Below are positions 27,631 through 36,517 of a stretch of DNA of 64,000 nt, piece after piece. Location: positions 62,001-126,000 of the forward strand of contig QAMJ01000020.1 of assembly GCA_003150355.1 (NCBI GenBank), written 5' to 3'. Origin of the DNA: Clostridiales bacterium (GTDB lineage: Bacteria > Bacillota > Clostridia > Oscillospirales > Oscillospiraceae). Position 1 is the stretch's first letter. Each line of letters starts with the position of its first letter. The position numbers and the translations under genes were made by a program. The notes under the pieces are model-generated. The model had not been told where the DNA came from. It made no database searches and worked only from the letters and a program-made list of their open reading frames with translations.

Positions 27631-27653
27631 CGTACAGCACCCCCTACAAAAAT

Positions 27654-27700
27654 AATAAGTAGTGTACTACCTATTATATCCGCGGCAATTTTTTTGTCAA
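27654..27700 (-). promoter_or_regulatory. Promoter and MarR-type operator of the exporter operon
   Basis: On the minus strand TTGACA (plus 27695-27700) and TATAAT (plus 27673-27678) are 16 bp apart. A 22-bp near-perfect palindrome (27654-27675, core GTAGTGTACTAC) overlaps the downstream edge of the -10 box, the typical place for a MarR repressor. Confidence 0.8.
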
Positions 27701-27752
27701 TCAGCAATCGCAACAAAACACGCTGAAATGTCCGGAGATGTTTTCGGAAATG

Positions 27753-27781
27753 TTGACAAAGTGCCGCATATCTGCTAATCT
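27753..27781 (+). promoter_or_regulatory. Promoter of the TIM-barrel/Nudix fusion gene
   Basis: TTGACA (27753-27758) and TAATCT (27776-27781) are spaced 17 bp apart, 45 bp before the start codon. Confidence 0.65.
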
Positions 27782-27826
27782 GAATTGAAATTTTTATTAA
27801 CAGATTGTTGACGGGAGGAGACGGCG

Positions 27827-29116
27827 ATGATGGATTTCGGCATGCCTACCCTTATTGAAATACCTGACCTTGAGCAAAGCGCCGCGCTCTGCCGCAGGCT
27901 CGGCCTGAAGTTCATGGAAATAAACATGAGCTTTCCGCAGTATCAGCCGGAGTGTCTGGACGCAGACAGGCTGCTTGAGCTGAAAGAAAAGTACGGGATA
28001 TACTTCACCGTGCATATCGACGAGAGCCTTGACCCGGCCTGCGTCAACGCCGGTGTTGCGCAGGCATATCTTGACACGATGCTCAAAACCGTGGCTCTTG
28101 CGAAGAAGGCCGGGATCCCGGTGCTGAATATGCACTTACAGCGCGGCGTGTATGTGACGCTCCCGGAGCGGCGCACATATATCTATGCCGAGAATCAGGA
28201 CTTCTACCTCGGCAAAATGCGCGAGTTCCGCGACAGGGTCACCGAGGCGATAGGCAGCAGCGACGTGATGGTCTGCGTCGAGAATACCGACGGGGGCGGC
28301 TGCTTCGCGCTGCCCTTCCTCGCCGCCGCGGCTGACACGCTGCTTGAAAGCCCCGCCTTCGGCTTGACGCTTGATGTCGGGCATGACTATCTCAACCGCA
28401 ATGCCGATCAGGCCTTTATCCTTGCGCGCCGGGAAAGGCTCCATCATATGCACCTGCATGACGCGCTCGGGAAAAACGTCCACCTCGCACTCGGCGATGG
28501 GGAAATAGATCAGGAGCGCTTCCTGAAACTTGCCGGGGAGCAGGGCTGCCGCGTGCTGTTGGAGACGAAGACCGTTGAAGCACTGCAAAAATCGACCGTG
28601 TGGGTGAACCACTGGCTCAACCGCGGCTGCAATTCGGACGAGATCTGGGATGTGTATGACGCGCAGCGGCAGAAAACCGGCAAGCGCCACCGCCGCGGCG
28701 AACAGCTCGGCGAAGGGGAGTTTCATCTTGTTATGCACTGCTGGATGAGAAACAGCCGCGGGGAGTATCTGCTCACCCGGCGCTGCCCCGAGAAGAGCTA
28801 CGGCGGCAGATGGGAGAGCACCGGCGGCTCCGCACTCGCGGGCGAGGACAGCCTCACGGCTGTGCTGCGCGAAGTTAAGGAAGAGACCGGCCTGACGCTC
28901 GATCCGGCAAAGGGGAAATGCCTCAGGCGCTACAGCCGCGAGCATTATATCTGCGACGTCTGGCTTTTTGAGCAGGACTTCGACCTTAACGATATCGTGC
29001 TTCAGGAAGGCGAGACCTGCGGAGCGATGTACGCGTCCCCGGAAAAGCTGCGTGAGCTTGTTGATGCGGACTGCTTTGTGCCTTTCGAGGAGCTTGAAGG
29101 CATACTGGAAATGTGA
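27827..29116 (+). CDS. Fusion of a sugar isomerase/AP-endonuclease-like TIM barrel with a Nudix hydrolase
   Basis: Residues 1 to about 265 form a xylose-isomerase-like TIM barrel, with metal-ligand candidates in VCVENTDGGG, LTLDVGHDYLN, HHMHLHDALG and VLLETKT. Residues about 290-429 form a Nudix domain whose box is GGSALAGEDSL followed by REVKEETGL, matching Gx5Ex7REUxEExGU. Both halves keep their active-site patterns. There is no stop or frameshift between them, so this is a true fusion. GGGAGGAG sets the start. Neither substrate is known, and one protein may act on a sugar nucleotide or a damaged nucleotide in two steps. Confidence 0.8.
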   Translation: MMDFGMPTLIEIPDLEQSAALCRRLGLKFMEINMSFPQYQPECLDADRLLELKEKYGIYFTVHIDESLDPACVNAGVAQAYLDTMLKTVALAKKAGIPVLNMHLQRGVYVTLPERRTYIYAENQDFYLGKMREFRDRVTEAIGSSDVMVCVENTDGGGCFALPFLAAAADTLLESPAFGLTLDVGHDYLNRNADQAFILARRERLHHMHLHDALGKNVHLALGDGEIDQERFLKLAGEQGCRVLLETKTVEALQKSTVWVNHWLNRGCNSDEIWDVYDAQRQKTGKRHRRGEQLGEGEFHLVMHCWMRNSRGEYLLTRRCPEKSYGGRWESTGGSALAGEDSLTAVLREVKEETGLTLDPAKGKCLRRYSREHYICDVWLFEQDFDLNDIVLQEGETCGAMYASPEKLRELVDADCFVPFEELEGILEM

Positions 29117-29130
29117 GTATCTGCTTGTTT

Positions 29131-29163
29131 CTGACCGGCCCAATAAAGGCCGGTCAGATTTTT
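29131..29163 (+). terminator. Rho-independent terminator
   Basis: A perfect 10-bp stem CTGACCGGCC/GGCCGGTCAG (29131-29140 with 29148-29157) is followed by ATTTTT. Confidence 0.9.
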
Positions 29164-29167
29164 GTAC

Positions 29168-29195
29168 TTGAACTTGATGAAGATAGTGGTAAAAT
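29168..29195 (+). promoter_or_regulatory. Promoter of the 29.2-32.5 kb operon
   Basis: TTGAAC (29168-29173) and TAAAAT (29190-29195) are separated by 16 bp. Confidence 0.55.
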
Positions 29196-29231
29196 GATAT
29201 CATAGATATAGTCTGCAAAGGAGACACGCGT

Positions 29232-29939
29232 TTGAGCTTCTCTGTTATTGTTTCTATTATAATCATTATAGTCGCCGTCTCAGCCGCCGCGTCCTTCGTT
29301 CTGCGTGATAACGAGGGGCGCATCAAGCCCGCGCTTGCGGTGCTGTCGCTGGTGCTGGCGGGCTTTGCCGCGGTGCTCTGCGCCTATGGCAGCGAGAACG
29401 GCACCATCTACGCCAAGGCGGACGGTGACCCGCAGGCAACGGTGCGGCAGTTCTTCGACGCCGTATGCGCCGGGGACTATTCCTCCGCCTACGACTGTCT
29501 TGAGAATTACGGCAGCCTCGGCCTTGAAAACTTCCCCTCGACGGAGACGGGAGAGCTTGTGTATGCGGCGCTCCGGGAGAGCTATGCTTATGAGCTTTTG
29601 GAGCAGGCCGAGGTCGATAAGCTCAGCGCCCGGCAAAGGGTGAGCTTTACGTACCTCAACCTCCCCGCGATGGAGGAGGACGCCGCCGCAGAGACGGAGA
29701 AGGTTCTGGAAAAGCTCGTCCGCTCCCGCCCGCGCAAGGAGGTATACGACGCGGACGATAACTATCTCCCCGCCGTCACCGATGAGGCGTATAAGACCGC
29801 GATTACCAACGTGCTGAAGAACGCGGACAGCTACCGCACGGCTGCGGAGCTGACGGTAACGCTCGACTATGTGGACGGCCGCTGGCTCATAAACGCGGAC
29901 AGCGCCCTGCTCAGCGCCCTGATGGGCGGCGCGGCATGA
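29232..29939 (+). CDS. Membrane-anchored protein of unknown function (NTF2-like outer domain)
   Basis: The 235-residue protein starts with TTG, with AAAGGAG at the right distance. Two hydrophobic helices (about residues 3-22 and 33-52) are followed by a soluble part. That part begins DPQATVRQFFDAVCAGDYSSAYD, a pattern seen at the start of NTF2-like or DUF4878-type domains. I do not recognise a specific function. It is first in a three-gene cluster with a phosphodiester glycosidase and an Lgt-like protein, suggesting an envelope role. Confidence 0.6.
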   Translation: MSFSVIVSIIIIIVAVSAAASFVLRDNEGRIKPALAVLSLVLAGFAAVLCAYGSENGTIYAKADGDPQATVRQFFDAVCAGDYSSAYDCLENYGSLGLENFPSTETGELVYAALRESYAYELLEQAEVDKLSARQRVSFTYLNLPAMEEDAAAETEKVLEKLVRSRPRKEVYDADDNYLPAVTDEAYKTAITNVLKNADSYRTAAELTVTLDYVDGRWLINADSALLSALMGGAA

Positions 29940-29961
29940 ATGAAGCGAGAGGATATTTCCC

Positions 29962-31503
29962 ATGAGTGATAAAACCGATTACGGCTTTGACCTTGATTCT
30001 ATACTGGCGGAGTTTTCGTCGGACAGCGGCACGCAGGATACCGAGCCGCCCAAACCGGCGCAGCCCGCAAGACCTGTGGAGCCTGTGAAGGCTCCCGCAC
30101 CCGACCCCGTTTCTGCGTCTGCGCCGCGTCCCACGCAGCCGGTACGGCGCGCAGCCGAACCGGCGCGCCCTGCGGCTCCCGCACCTGCCACGGTACGGAC
30201 GGAGCCTAAAAAAACGAACGCAAGAGAATTTGATCCTGAGTTTTTCAGGTACAGACCCGAAACCGAAAAGCAGCAGCGTCCGCCAGAGCCCGCCGTGCGC
30301 CGTGCACCGGTGATGCGCGAGCCGGAACCCGAACCGGAGCTTGACGAGGAAGCTGTCGTTTCCCCGTCAGTGCGCGTGCTGTTGGGCGCGCTCTCGCTGC
30401 TGCTGGCAGTTGTGCTGCTGCTGTTCGTGTCGCTGAATGTTCACCCTGGTTCCGAGGCGGTCGGAGCCTCCGCGGGCAGCGCGAAGTCCGACCTTGTCGG
30501 CAGGCTGAATGTCTACATGAACAATGCCGCAAGCGACGCGCTCGGCGAGCTTGCGTATATCAAGAAGCAGTACACCATCGACTATTCCGCGACCTCCGCT
30601 CCGAAGCCCGATGAGAGCAGGTTCGTTACCTACAGCATCGATGAGGCGGATAAGGTCATGGACGTCATAGAGCAGGCGCGTACCTTCGGTCTGCTCGACG
30701 GGCAGGATGTGATCTTTGATCCGAGCGTTGAGTTCTATTGGGATTCGGACATCCGCTGCTACTGCGACGAGACTATACTTGCCATCTGCTGGAAGGAAAA
30801 GATCAATGACCGCGTCTGCTCCTTCGTCGAGGTAAAGCTTGCTGACGGCTCTCAGATCCGCCGCAAGCTTGTGAACGATACCTTCGGCTCGAACGAGAAG
30901 GCCGTGGCGTCTGAGCTGTCGAGAAGCGCGAACGCCGTCATCGCCATGAATGCCGACTATTATAAGTACCGCGACCTCGGCGTGTGCGTGTATCAGGGGC
31001 AGCTGTGCCGCTATGAGACCTCGTGCGACGTGCTGTTCATCGACTCGAACGGCGACTTCCGTATGCTCGGCGCTTCGGAGCTTGGCAGCCGTGAGGATGT
31101 CGAGCAGTATATTGCGGACAATAACATCCAGTTCAGCATGTCCTTCGGCCCGATACTCGTGCGAGATGGTGAGCTCCAGCAGCTCACCGGCAGCTACGCC
31201 GGGGGCATCGGCGAGATGTACGAGCAGTATTCCCGCTCCGGCATCGGCCAGTATGATAAGCTGCATTACCTTGTAATGACCGTCAACCATTCTCAGGACG
31301 GCACACCGAGGGCGACCGTCAACCAGTTTGCCGAGATCATCTACGGCAAGGGAGTGCAGAATGCCTATAACTTCGACGGCGGCCAGACCAGCGAGGTGCT
31401 CATAAATAACGAGCGCTATAACTATGTCGACTGGGACAACGAGCGCGAGGTCAGCGATATACTGTACTTCGCGACTGCGATACCCGAACAGGAGGTGGGC
31501 TGA
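29962..31503 (+). CDS. Membrane-anchored NAGPA-type phosphodiester glycosidase
   Basis: The 513-residue protein has a Pro/Ala/Glu-rich cytoplasmic part of about 130 residues and one transmembrane helix (about 136-154). Its C-terminal domain has the hallmarks of phosphodiester glycosidases (NAGPA, formerly DUF2233): VIAMNADYYKYRD, FSMSFGPILVRDGE and AYNFDGGQTSEVLINN. Such domains cleave sugar-phosphodiester links in envelope polymers or exopolysaccharide. The domain should face outside. The stop overlaps the next gene's start (TGATG). Confidence 0.78.
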   Translation: MSDKTDYGFDLDSILAEFSSDSGTQDTEPPKPAQPARPVEPVKAPAPDPVSASAPRPTQPVRRAAEPARPAAPAPATVRTEPKKTNAREFDPEFFRYRPETEKQQRPPEPAVRRAPVMREPEPEPELDEEAVVSPSVRVLLGALSLLLAVVLLLFVSLNVHPGSEAVGASAGSAKSDLVGRLNVYMNNAASDALGELAYIKKQYTIDYSATSAPKPDESRFVTYSIDEADKVMDVIEQARTFGLLDGQDVIFDPSVEFYWDSDIRCYCDETILAICWKEKINDRVCSFVEVKLADGSQIRRKLVNDTFGSNEKAVASELSRSANAVIAMNADYYKYRDLGVCVYQGQLCRYETSCDVLFIDSNGDFRMLGASELGSREDVEQYIADNNIQFSMSFGPILVRDGELQQLTGSYAGGIGEMYEQYSRSGIGQYDKLHYLVMTVNHSQDGTPRATVNQFAEIIYGKGVQNAYNFDGGQTSEVLINNERYNYVDWDNEREVSDILYFATAIPEQEVG

Positions 31504-32522
31504 TGAACGCAATAGCCATTTCCGTCGGCAGCATCACCGTCTATTGGAGCTCGCTTATCATCGCGCTCGGCGTCCTCGCCGGGCTCGTAATGGGGCTTTC
31601 ACTGTGCCGGGACGATAAGTGCCGCGCATCGGCGGTGCTCTGCTTTTACCCGCCCGCGATCCTGTTCTCCGTGTTCTTCAGCCGCCTTATCCATTGGTAC
31701 AGCTACATGGAGCAGTATGCCTCCTTCGTCGCTGCCGTAACGGATTATTCCGCCGGCGGCTACTGCGTCTCCGGTGTCGTCCTCGGTGTGCTGCTCGCGG
31801 GCGCGGTAGTCCATTGGGCGGGCCTTGTTGGGCGTATCGGCTCGCTGTTTGATACGGTTCTGCCCGGCGTTGTCTTGAGCGTCGCCGTCCTGCGCCTGTC
31901 GGAGAGCTTCGGCAATATCTGCCGCAGCAAGATATCCGTGACGGCTCCGCTGCTCCAGCGGCTCCCCTTCGCCGTCGCCTCGACCGACTCTGCCGGGAAC
32001 GTGTCGTATAAGTTTGCGACTTTCTTCGTGTCATTCCTGCTGCTCGCGCTGCTGTCGCTGGTGCTGGTTAGGCTGTGCGTACACCGCCGGGACGTCCCGA
32101 TGCTGCGCGGCATGAGCCGCACGGGCAACGTCGCACGGCTCGGGCTGGTGCTCTTTGCCGCAATCGAGATCGTCCTTGACAGCACGAGAAGCGACCCTGT
32201 TTCCATCCATTTCGCGTTTCTCACCATGTTCAATAAGTATGTGGGCTTCATAAGCGTGACGATGTTCGTCTGTGCTGTCTGCATCCTCTGCGTGTTCCTG
32301 CACTATTTCAAGGGCGTCAAGCGGAACGGGACAGGCCGTCCCGCCCCGCTGCTCGCGGGCTACATCGTCTCACTCGCCGGCGTAGGTGCGTCAGAGTATC
32401 TTGTGCAGCGCTTCACCGGCATGTTCCTGCTCTACCGCAGCATCCAGACGCTCTCCGCCGCGCTCATGGTTTTCGTCGTCTTCCGCTGCTACGCGCTCTG
32501 CTGTGATGATCCGGAGTATTGA
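31503..32522 (+). CDS. Lgt-like polytopic membrane protein lacking catalytic residues
   Basis: The 339-residue protein has about eight helices and an overall pattern like prolipoprotein diacylglyceryl transferase (ITVYWSSLIIALGVLAG at the N-terminus, LRLSESFGNICRSK where Lgt has GRIGNFINGE). The invariant Arg of that motif is Ser here, and the active-site His of HGGL is replaced in GYCVSGVVLG. It is probably not an active Lgt and may have been recruited for another lipid-related step with the phosphodiester glycosidase it overlaps. Similarity to Lgt is my own reading and moderate. Confidence 0.55.
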   Translation: MNAIAISVGSITVYWSSLIIALGVLAGLVMGLSLCRDDKCRASAVLCFYPPAILFSVFFSRLIHWYSYMEQYASFVAAVTDYSAGGYCVSGVVLGVLLAGAVVHWAGLVGRIGSLFDTVLPGVVLSVAVLRLSESFGNICRSKISVTAPLLQRLPFAVASTDSAGNVSYKFATFFVSFLLLALLSLVLVRLCVHRRDVPMLRGMSRTGNVARLGLVLFAAIEIVLDSTRSDPVSIHFAFLTMFNKYVGFISVTMFVCAVCILCVFLHYFKGVKRNGTGRPAPLLAGYIVSLAGVGASEYLVQRFTGMFLLYRSIQTLSAALMVFVVFRCYALCCDDPEY

Positions 32523-32556
32523 TCCGGCACACTGATAAAAAGAAGGAGACTTCACT

Positions 32557-33102
32557 ATGTTCAAGACCCTCAAAATGATCGTTAAGTACAGCCGCATGAA
32601 GAAAGAGGACGATAAGCGGAGACGCCGGTATCTCAAACTATCGCGGGAGGAGCTGGAAGCTCTGCCCGATGCTGCGTTGTTCGATGCGCTCACGGCGCGA
32701 ACGGAGGCAAAGCTCATCAAGGCCGGAGGATTCATTGATGGCATCGATTCCCTGTCAGACGCGGAAAAGGTGTTTTACATAGCGTCGTATTACGAGATGG
32801 AGGTCAACAACGGCGGGCTCTGCCAGTTCTTTGTTAACTCCAGCCGAATGCTTGCTCCGCGTCTGCCCGGCTGCCTTAGGGAGATCGGAGCCGATGAGCA
32901 TGCAAAGCTGTTCGAGACATTTGTTGCGGACAACGGAATTGACGTTAATGAGCTGTCCTCGTTTGCTGTCGACAGCTACGAGGAATACGAAGCACGGTGT
33001 GAGAGCTATCCTTTTGATGACTTTGACGACAAGTTTTATGAGCTTGACGCGATCACTGATCTGCTCACGCCGTATGCAAGGGAACATATCTCGGAGTTCT
33101 GA
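32557..33102 (+). CDS. DMP19/DUF4375-family protein
   Basis: The 181-residue soluble protein contains YYEMEVNNGGLCQFFVNSS, the DUF4375 hallmark (NGGxxQFF), within an all-helical domain. AAGGAG precedes the ATG. The family has no defined biochemical activity. It may be cotranscribed with the Lgt-like gene 34 nt upstream. Confidence 0.75.
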   Translation: MFKTLKMIVKYSRMKKEDDKRRRRYLKLSREELEALPDAALFDALTARTEAKLIKAGGFIDGIDSLSDAEKVFYIASYYEMEVNNGGLCQFFVNSSRMLAPRLPGCLREIGADEHAKLFETFVADNGIDVNELSSFAVDSYEEYEARCESYPFDDFDDKFYELDAITDLLTPYAREHISEF

Positions 33103-33136
33103 TCCTGCCGCAGAGAAGTAGACTCCGCATAGAGAA

Positions 33137-33183
33137 TCTCCTCCAACAGCGCACAGTCATAGGCCGGGCGCTGTTGGAGGAGA
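33137..33183. terminator. Inverted repeat, probable terminator
   Basis: A perfect 16-bp stem (33137-33152 with 33168-33183) with a 15-nt loop follows the DUF4375 gene. No U-tract follows on either strand, so strength is uncertain. Confidence 0.5.
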
Positions 33184-33230
33184 CAAAAACTGATGTCGAA
33201 ATAAAAATCCGGATTATTTTATTTTCTGTA

Positions 33231-33259
33231 TTGACTTTGTACGCCCGGTGTGCTAGTAT
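33231..33259 (+). promoter_or_regulatory. Promoter of the tRNA gene
   Basis: TTGACT (33231-33236) and TAGTAT (33254-33259) are spaced 17 bp apart, 20 bp before the tRNA. Confidence 0.7.
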
Positions 33260-33278
33260 ATACAGGCTAAAGAAATAT

Positions 33279-33354
<76 letters not shown>

Positions 33355-33357
33355 TCA

Positions 33358-33390
33358 AAGTCCTGAAATCGTAAGATTTCAGGACTTTTT
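33358..33390 (+). terminator. Terminator of the tRNA gene
   Basis: A perfect 13-bp stem (33358-33370 with 33375-33387) and T run follow the tRNA by 3 nt. Confidence 0.9.
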
Positions 33391-33551
33391 CTGCATTTAT
33401 ACGGCTGAAAAGTTCGGCCTATTTTTGCCAAAATCGCGCTGACCCATACCGTGACCCAGATGCGGATATCAGCGGATAGTACGGGAAAGGATTAGATGGG
33501 GAGGTTGCAGGCAAAATTGCTGTGGCAGAAAAAATTTTTCGAGAAAACTTA

Positions 33552-33581
33552 GATGCAGAGCGATTTGTACCGCGCTGCATC
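33552..33581 (-). terminator. Probable terminator of the integrase gene
   Basis: GATGCAG and CTGCATC arms (33552-33581) with inner GCG/CGC pairing lie 15 bp downstream of the integrase stop. A mixed T run follows on the minus strand. Confidence 0.5.
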
Positions 33582-33595
33582 TTTCTCTCTGTGTT

Positions 33596-34751
33596 TTACC
33601 TTACGGCGTTAGCAAGCAATCCTCCCATCGTTTCGGCAGCTTTGGCCTGGGCGAGCGTTGTGACGTGGGTGTATGTGTCGAGCGTGAAGCCCGCGGAGTA
33701 ATGACCCAGCATCCCGGAGACCGTTTTGATGTCCACGCCGTTCTGCAAAGCCAGGGTTGCAAATGTGTGACGTAGATCATGGAAGCGAAGCCTCGGCAGT
33801 CCCGCACGGTCGAGCACCCGGTGCAGCATATTAAGTACGCTGTCCGGTGAGATCGGCCCGCCGGTCTCGGAGCTGAATACGTATTCGCTCCTGCCGTTGT
33901 CATCGACTTTCTTTTGCTTCAGCATAGCCGCCACGTCCTGCGTTATCGCCACGCAGCGATAAGCATTCTTTGTTTTCAGTGGGGCTTCGACTACATTGCC
34001 GTCTATCCTTGCCACCTGTCGGCGGACGCGGATGGCATTATCTTTGAAATCTATGTCACCCCATTTCAGTCCGAGGAGCTCACCGCGCCGCAGTCCTGTC
34101 GCAAGCTCTGTGTAGTACATTTCATACACGCCTGACCGACGCGCTTCCGCGAGAAAGGCCGCGAGCTGATCCTGCGTCAGCGTGTTCATCTCATGATGTT
34201 CGACTTTAGGGAGCGCGCACTTGTTTGTGGGATTTACGGAAATGAGTTTCTGCTCGATTGCCATATCCATTGCCGACGAGATGATTTGATTCAGATTGCG
34301 CACAGTTTTGGCGCTCAGTCCCTTTGGCTGCTTTTTTGACTCGATGCGCTCGACACGTCCTGCCTTCATCAGCTTTTTGTATAGCTTCTGCAAGTCCAGC
34401 GTAGTTAGCTTATTGAGCGGTATGCAACCGATATGCGACTTGATATGGTGCTCGATATATCCTTTACGTTTGGTGTGACGATGGGCGGACCTTGATTGCG
34501 GCATAGTTTTCAAACCACACGTCCATCCACTCGCCGACAGTGTACTGCGCAGATTTGTATACGTCTATCTTCTCGCACTCCGCCAATGCGATTTTGAGTT
34601 TTTCTTTTACCTCGGTCTGAGTTTTGCCGAGAACATTTTTGTATATCGGCTTGCCGGTCGTAGGATTCCGCCCAGCGGTGTATCGCCCTTCCCAGCGGCC
34701 GTCACTGCGCTTGCGGATGCTGCCCTCGCCGTTTGCTCTTTTCTTCGCCAT
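33596..34751 (-). pseudogene. Tyrosine integrase, split by a 1-nt deletion
   Basis: The N-terminal frame (ATG 34751 to TAA 34464, 95 residues) has the Tn916-type arm-binding domain GEGSIRKRSDGRWEGRYTAG and ends VRPSSHQT. The C-terminal frame (to 33596) resumes at KGYIEHHIKSHIGC and has the full catalytic domain, ATGLRRGELLGLKW, HDLRHTFATLAL and the nucleophile in LDTYTH. The sequence reads ACG TAA AGG where ACG TAY AAA GGA is expected, so one base appears lost near 34464-34470. AAAGGGG precedes the ATG at 34751. A sequencing error or recoding is possible, but no slippery site is evident. Confidence 0.85.
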
Positions 34752-34850
34752 GTTTTCATCCCCTTTCGCAGCAAACACAAATACCACAAGTTCTCCGAAA
34801 TAGCTATAGAAACTTTTAGGGCTTTTTCTTTGGATATTGCGGCGCAAATT

Positions 34851-35054
34851 TTAAGCACTGGTGCTTGCGTTTATCCAGTCTATAAAATTTTCTTTTGGCA
34901 CGACGATGCGGGAGCCGATACGCAGTGACGGAAAGCCGTCGCTGCGCACAAGCTCATACGCACCTGCGCGGGATATGCCGAGGACAGAAGCCACATCCGG
35001 TGCAGACAGCATCAGCGGCAGGTCGTTGTAGTTTGTGTATTTTGTTCTGTTCAA
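34851..35054 (-). CDS. Excisionase-like helix-turn-helix protein
   Basis: The 67-residue protein has the MerR/excisionase-type pattern LSAPDVASVLGISRAGAYEL followed by RIGSRIVVPKENFIDWI. It starts with TTG after AGGAGG. Position between integrase and relaxase is typical of an excisionase or DNA-bending factor that sets recombination direction. Confidence 0.82.
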   Translation of the reverse strand: MNRTKYTNYNDLPLMLSAPDVASVLGISRAGAYELVRSDGFPSLRIGSRIVVPKENFIDWINASTSA

Positions 35055-35065
35055 ATAAGTTCCTC

Positions 35066-36517
35066 CTAATATGACTGTGTGGGATAATTTGCAGGATCCT
35101 CATGGTCATCATCGCGATGACCGAGGGCAATTTTCCACTCCTGCAATTCCTTTCGACGCTTCCGGTCAAGCTGCAAGCCGCGGTAACCGGAAGTGCCAAC
35201 GTTATCCCGAAAGATATTTCCCATGTGGTGCAGCATACGAATCATACATGTAGCGACGGATTCTTGCGGTGGAGCGCGGTACTCTTGACGAGGCGGTGTA
35301 TTGGGCGTGGCTGGTGACGCTGAACTTTCTGCAATTGCTTTTTGTTCGGGCGCAGTTGGCTGTGTCTCATCACAGTTAACACTTTCATCCTGCTGTTGCT
35401 CCATCATCTGCACCACCTCACGGATGACCATATTGCGCACTGGTTTGAACTCCTTCTGCTGAGAGAGCGGCACACGTTCCGGTTTCGCTTTCGAGTAAAA
35501 GCTGAACACCTCGTCGCGCATATCCTGCCAGAGTGAATATGCCTCCGCTACGCGCTCGTCGCTTGCAAGCTCATCGACGATAGCGTCGACTATGCGCTTA
35601 GTGGCCGGTGGAAGGTAACCGTATACTTTCTTGCCGGAGTAATTTTGCAGTTGCTCCGCAAGCTCAGTGATGAGTAGTTTGAGTTTTGGATTTTTCAAAT
35701 CACCATCCTGCATTTTCTGAATCAACGACTCCATGACCTCAAGCGCATCCTCTTGAAGCCGGTCTCTGTACGCAGTCTGCTGAACATAGATGTTCTTCAA
35801 GTCATCCTTGAATATCTGCCGCGTGAACGCAGACCTTAACTCAAGTATCGCGGGCTTAGTGAGATAGCCTTCGTTCGGCTCGGTCGAGAAGATGACCAGA
35901 TGCACATGTACGCTGCGCTCCTTTTCGTGGAACGCAGCATACCACTTCAAGTGTGACGGCAGAATTTTATACGCTTTTGCTATCTGGTCTATCTCAGAGC
36001 AGATGAGAGAACGCCAGCTCTCGGCGGAGTCATAGCCAAGACGTTCCGCATCTGAACGTTGTATCGCAATGACCGGTGTCCAGACGTTGCCCAGATGATG
36101 AGCCACTTCATCAACTGCCTTTTGCAGCACAGGAACTTTACCGCCTGCGTTCCACAGCCCGTGCTCACCGAGCTTCTTCACTCCGGGACGGTTTGCGACG
36201 TAGTCAACGTAGTTCTCGCGCTTGCCCAACAGATATGCATAGTTCTCCTGAACCTGAGAGATAAACTCTGCTGCGTTTTTCTGAGAATGCTCCGCGTTGT
36301 AATCTTCATACTCCGGCATCTCACGAGTATCCGGAAACGTTTTGAGCAGCCGAGATATAAAATCCTGCTGCTGTTTTGTTGCGGGCAAGTCGCTGTCGGT
36401 ATCTTTGAGCAGCTCAACGCCTTCGCGAGTAGAAATATACTTTGTGAGGTTCGCAAGCTTTGCCGACTGCTTTCCGCCTTTGAGATACGGCGATGAGAAA
36501 AATACACCAGCCATCAA
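35066..36517 (-). CDS. MobP3-family relaxase
   Basis: The 483-residue protein contains HEKERSVHVHLVIF, the metal-binding HxH of MobP relaxases. The N-terminal ANLTKYISTREGVELL region is typical of clostridial MobP3. The C-terminal third is Pro/Gln-rich and probably disordered. It should nick the element's oriT and lead the strand into a helper conjugation pore. It overlaps the small upstream gene by 4 nt (ATGA). Confidence 0.85.
   Translation of the reverse strand: MMAGVFFSSPYLKGGKQSAKLANLTKYISTREGVELLKDTDSDLPATKQQQDFISRLLKTFPDTREMPEYEDYNAEHSQKNAAEFISQVQENYAYLLGKRENYVDYVANRPGVKKLGEHGLWNAGGKVPVLQKAVDEVAHHLGNVWTPVIAIQRSDAERLGYDSAESWRSLICSEIDQIAKAYKILPSHLKWYAAFHEKERSVHVHLVIFSTEPNEGYLTKPAILELRSAFTRQIFKDDLKNIYVQQTAYRDRLQEDALEVMESLIQKMQDGDLKNPKLKLLITELAEQLQNYSGKKVYGYLPPATKRIVDAIVDELASDERVAEAYSLWQDMRDEVFSFYSKAKPERVPLSQQKEFKPVRNMVIREVVQMMEQQQDESVNCDETQPTAPEQKAIAESSASPATPNTPPRQEYRAPPQESVATCMIRMLHHMGNIFRDNVGTSGYRGLQLDRKRRKELQEWKIALGHRDDDHEDPANYPTQSY

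Noticed and set aside
34889..34905. Sigma-54-like TGGCACG motif within the excisionase gene
   Set aside because: It lies in coding sequence, the -12 part reads TGCGG in place of TTGCW, and it does not precede a gene in that direction.
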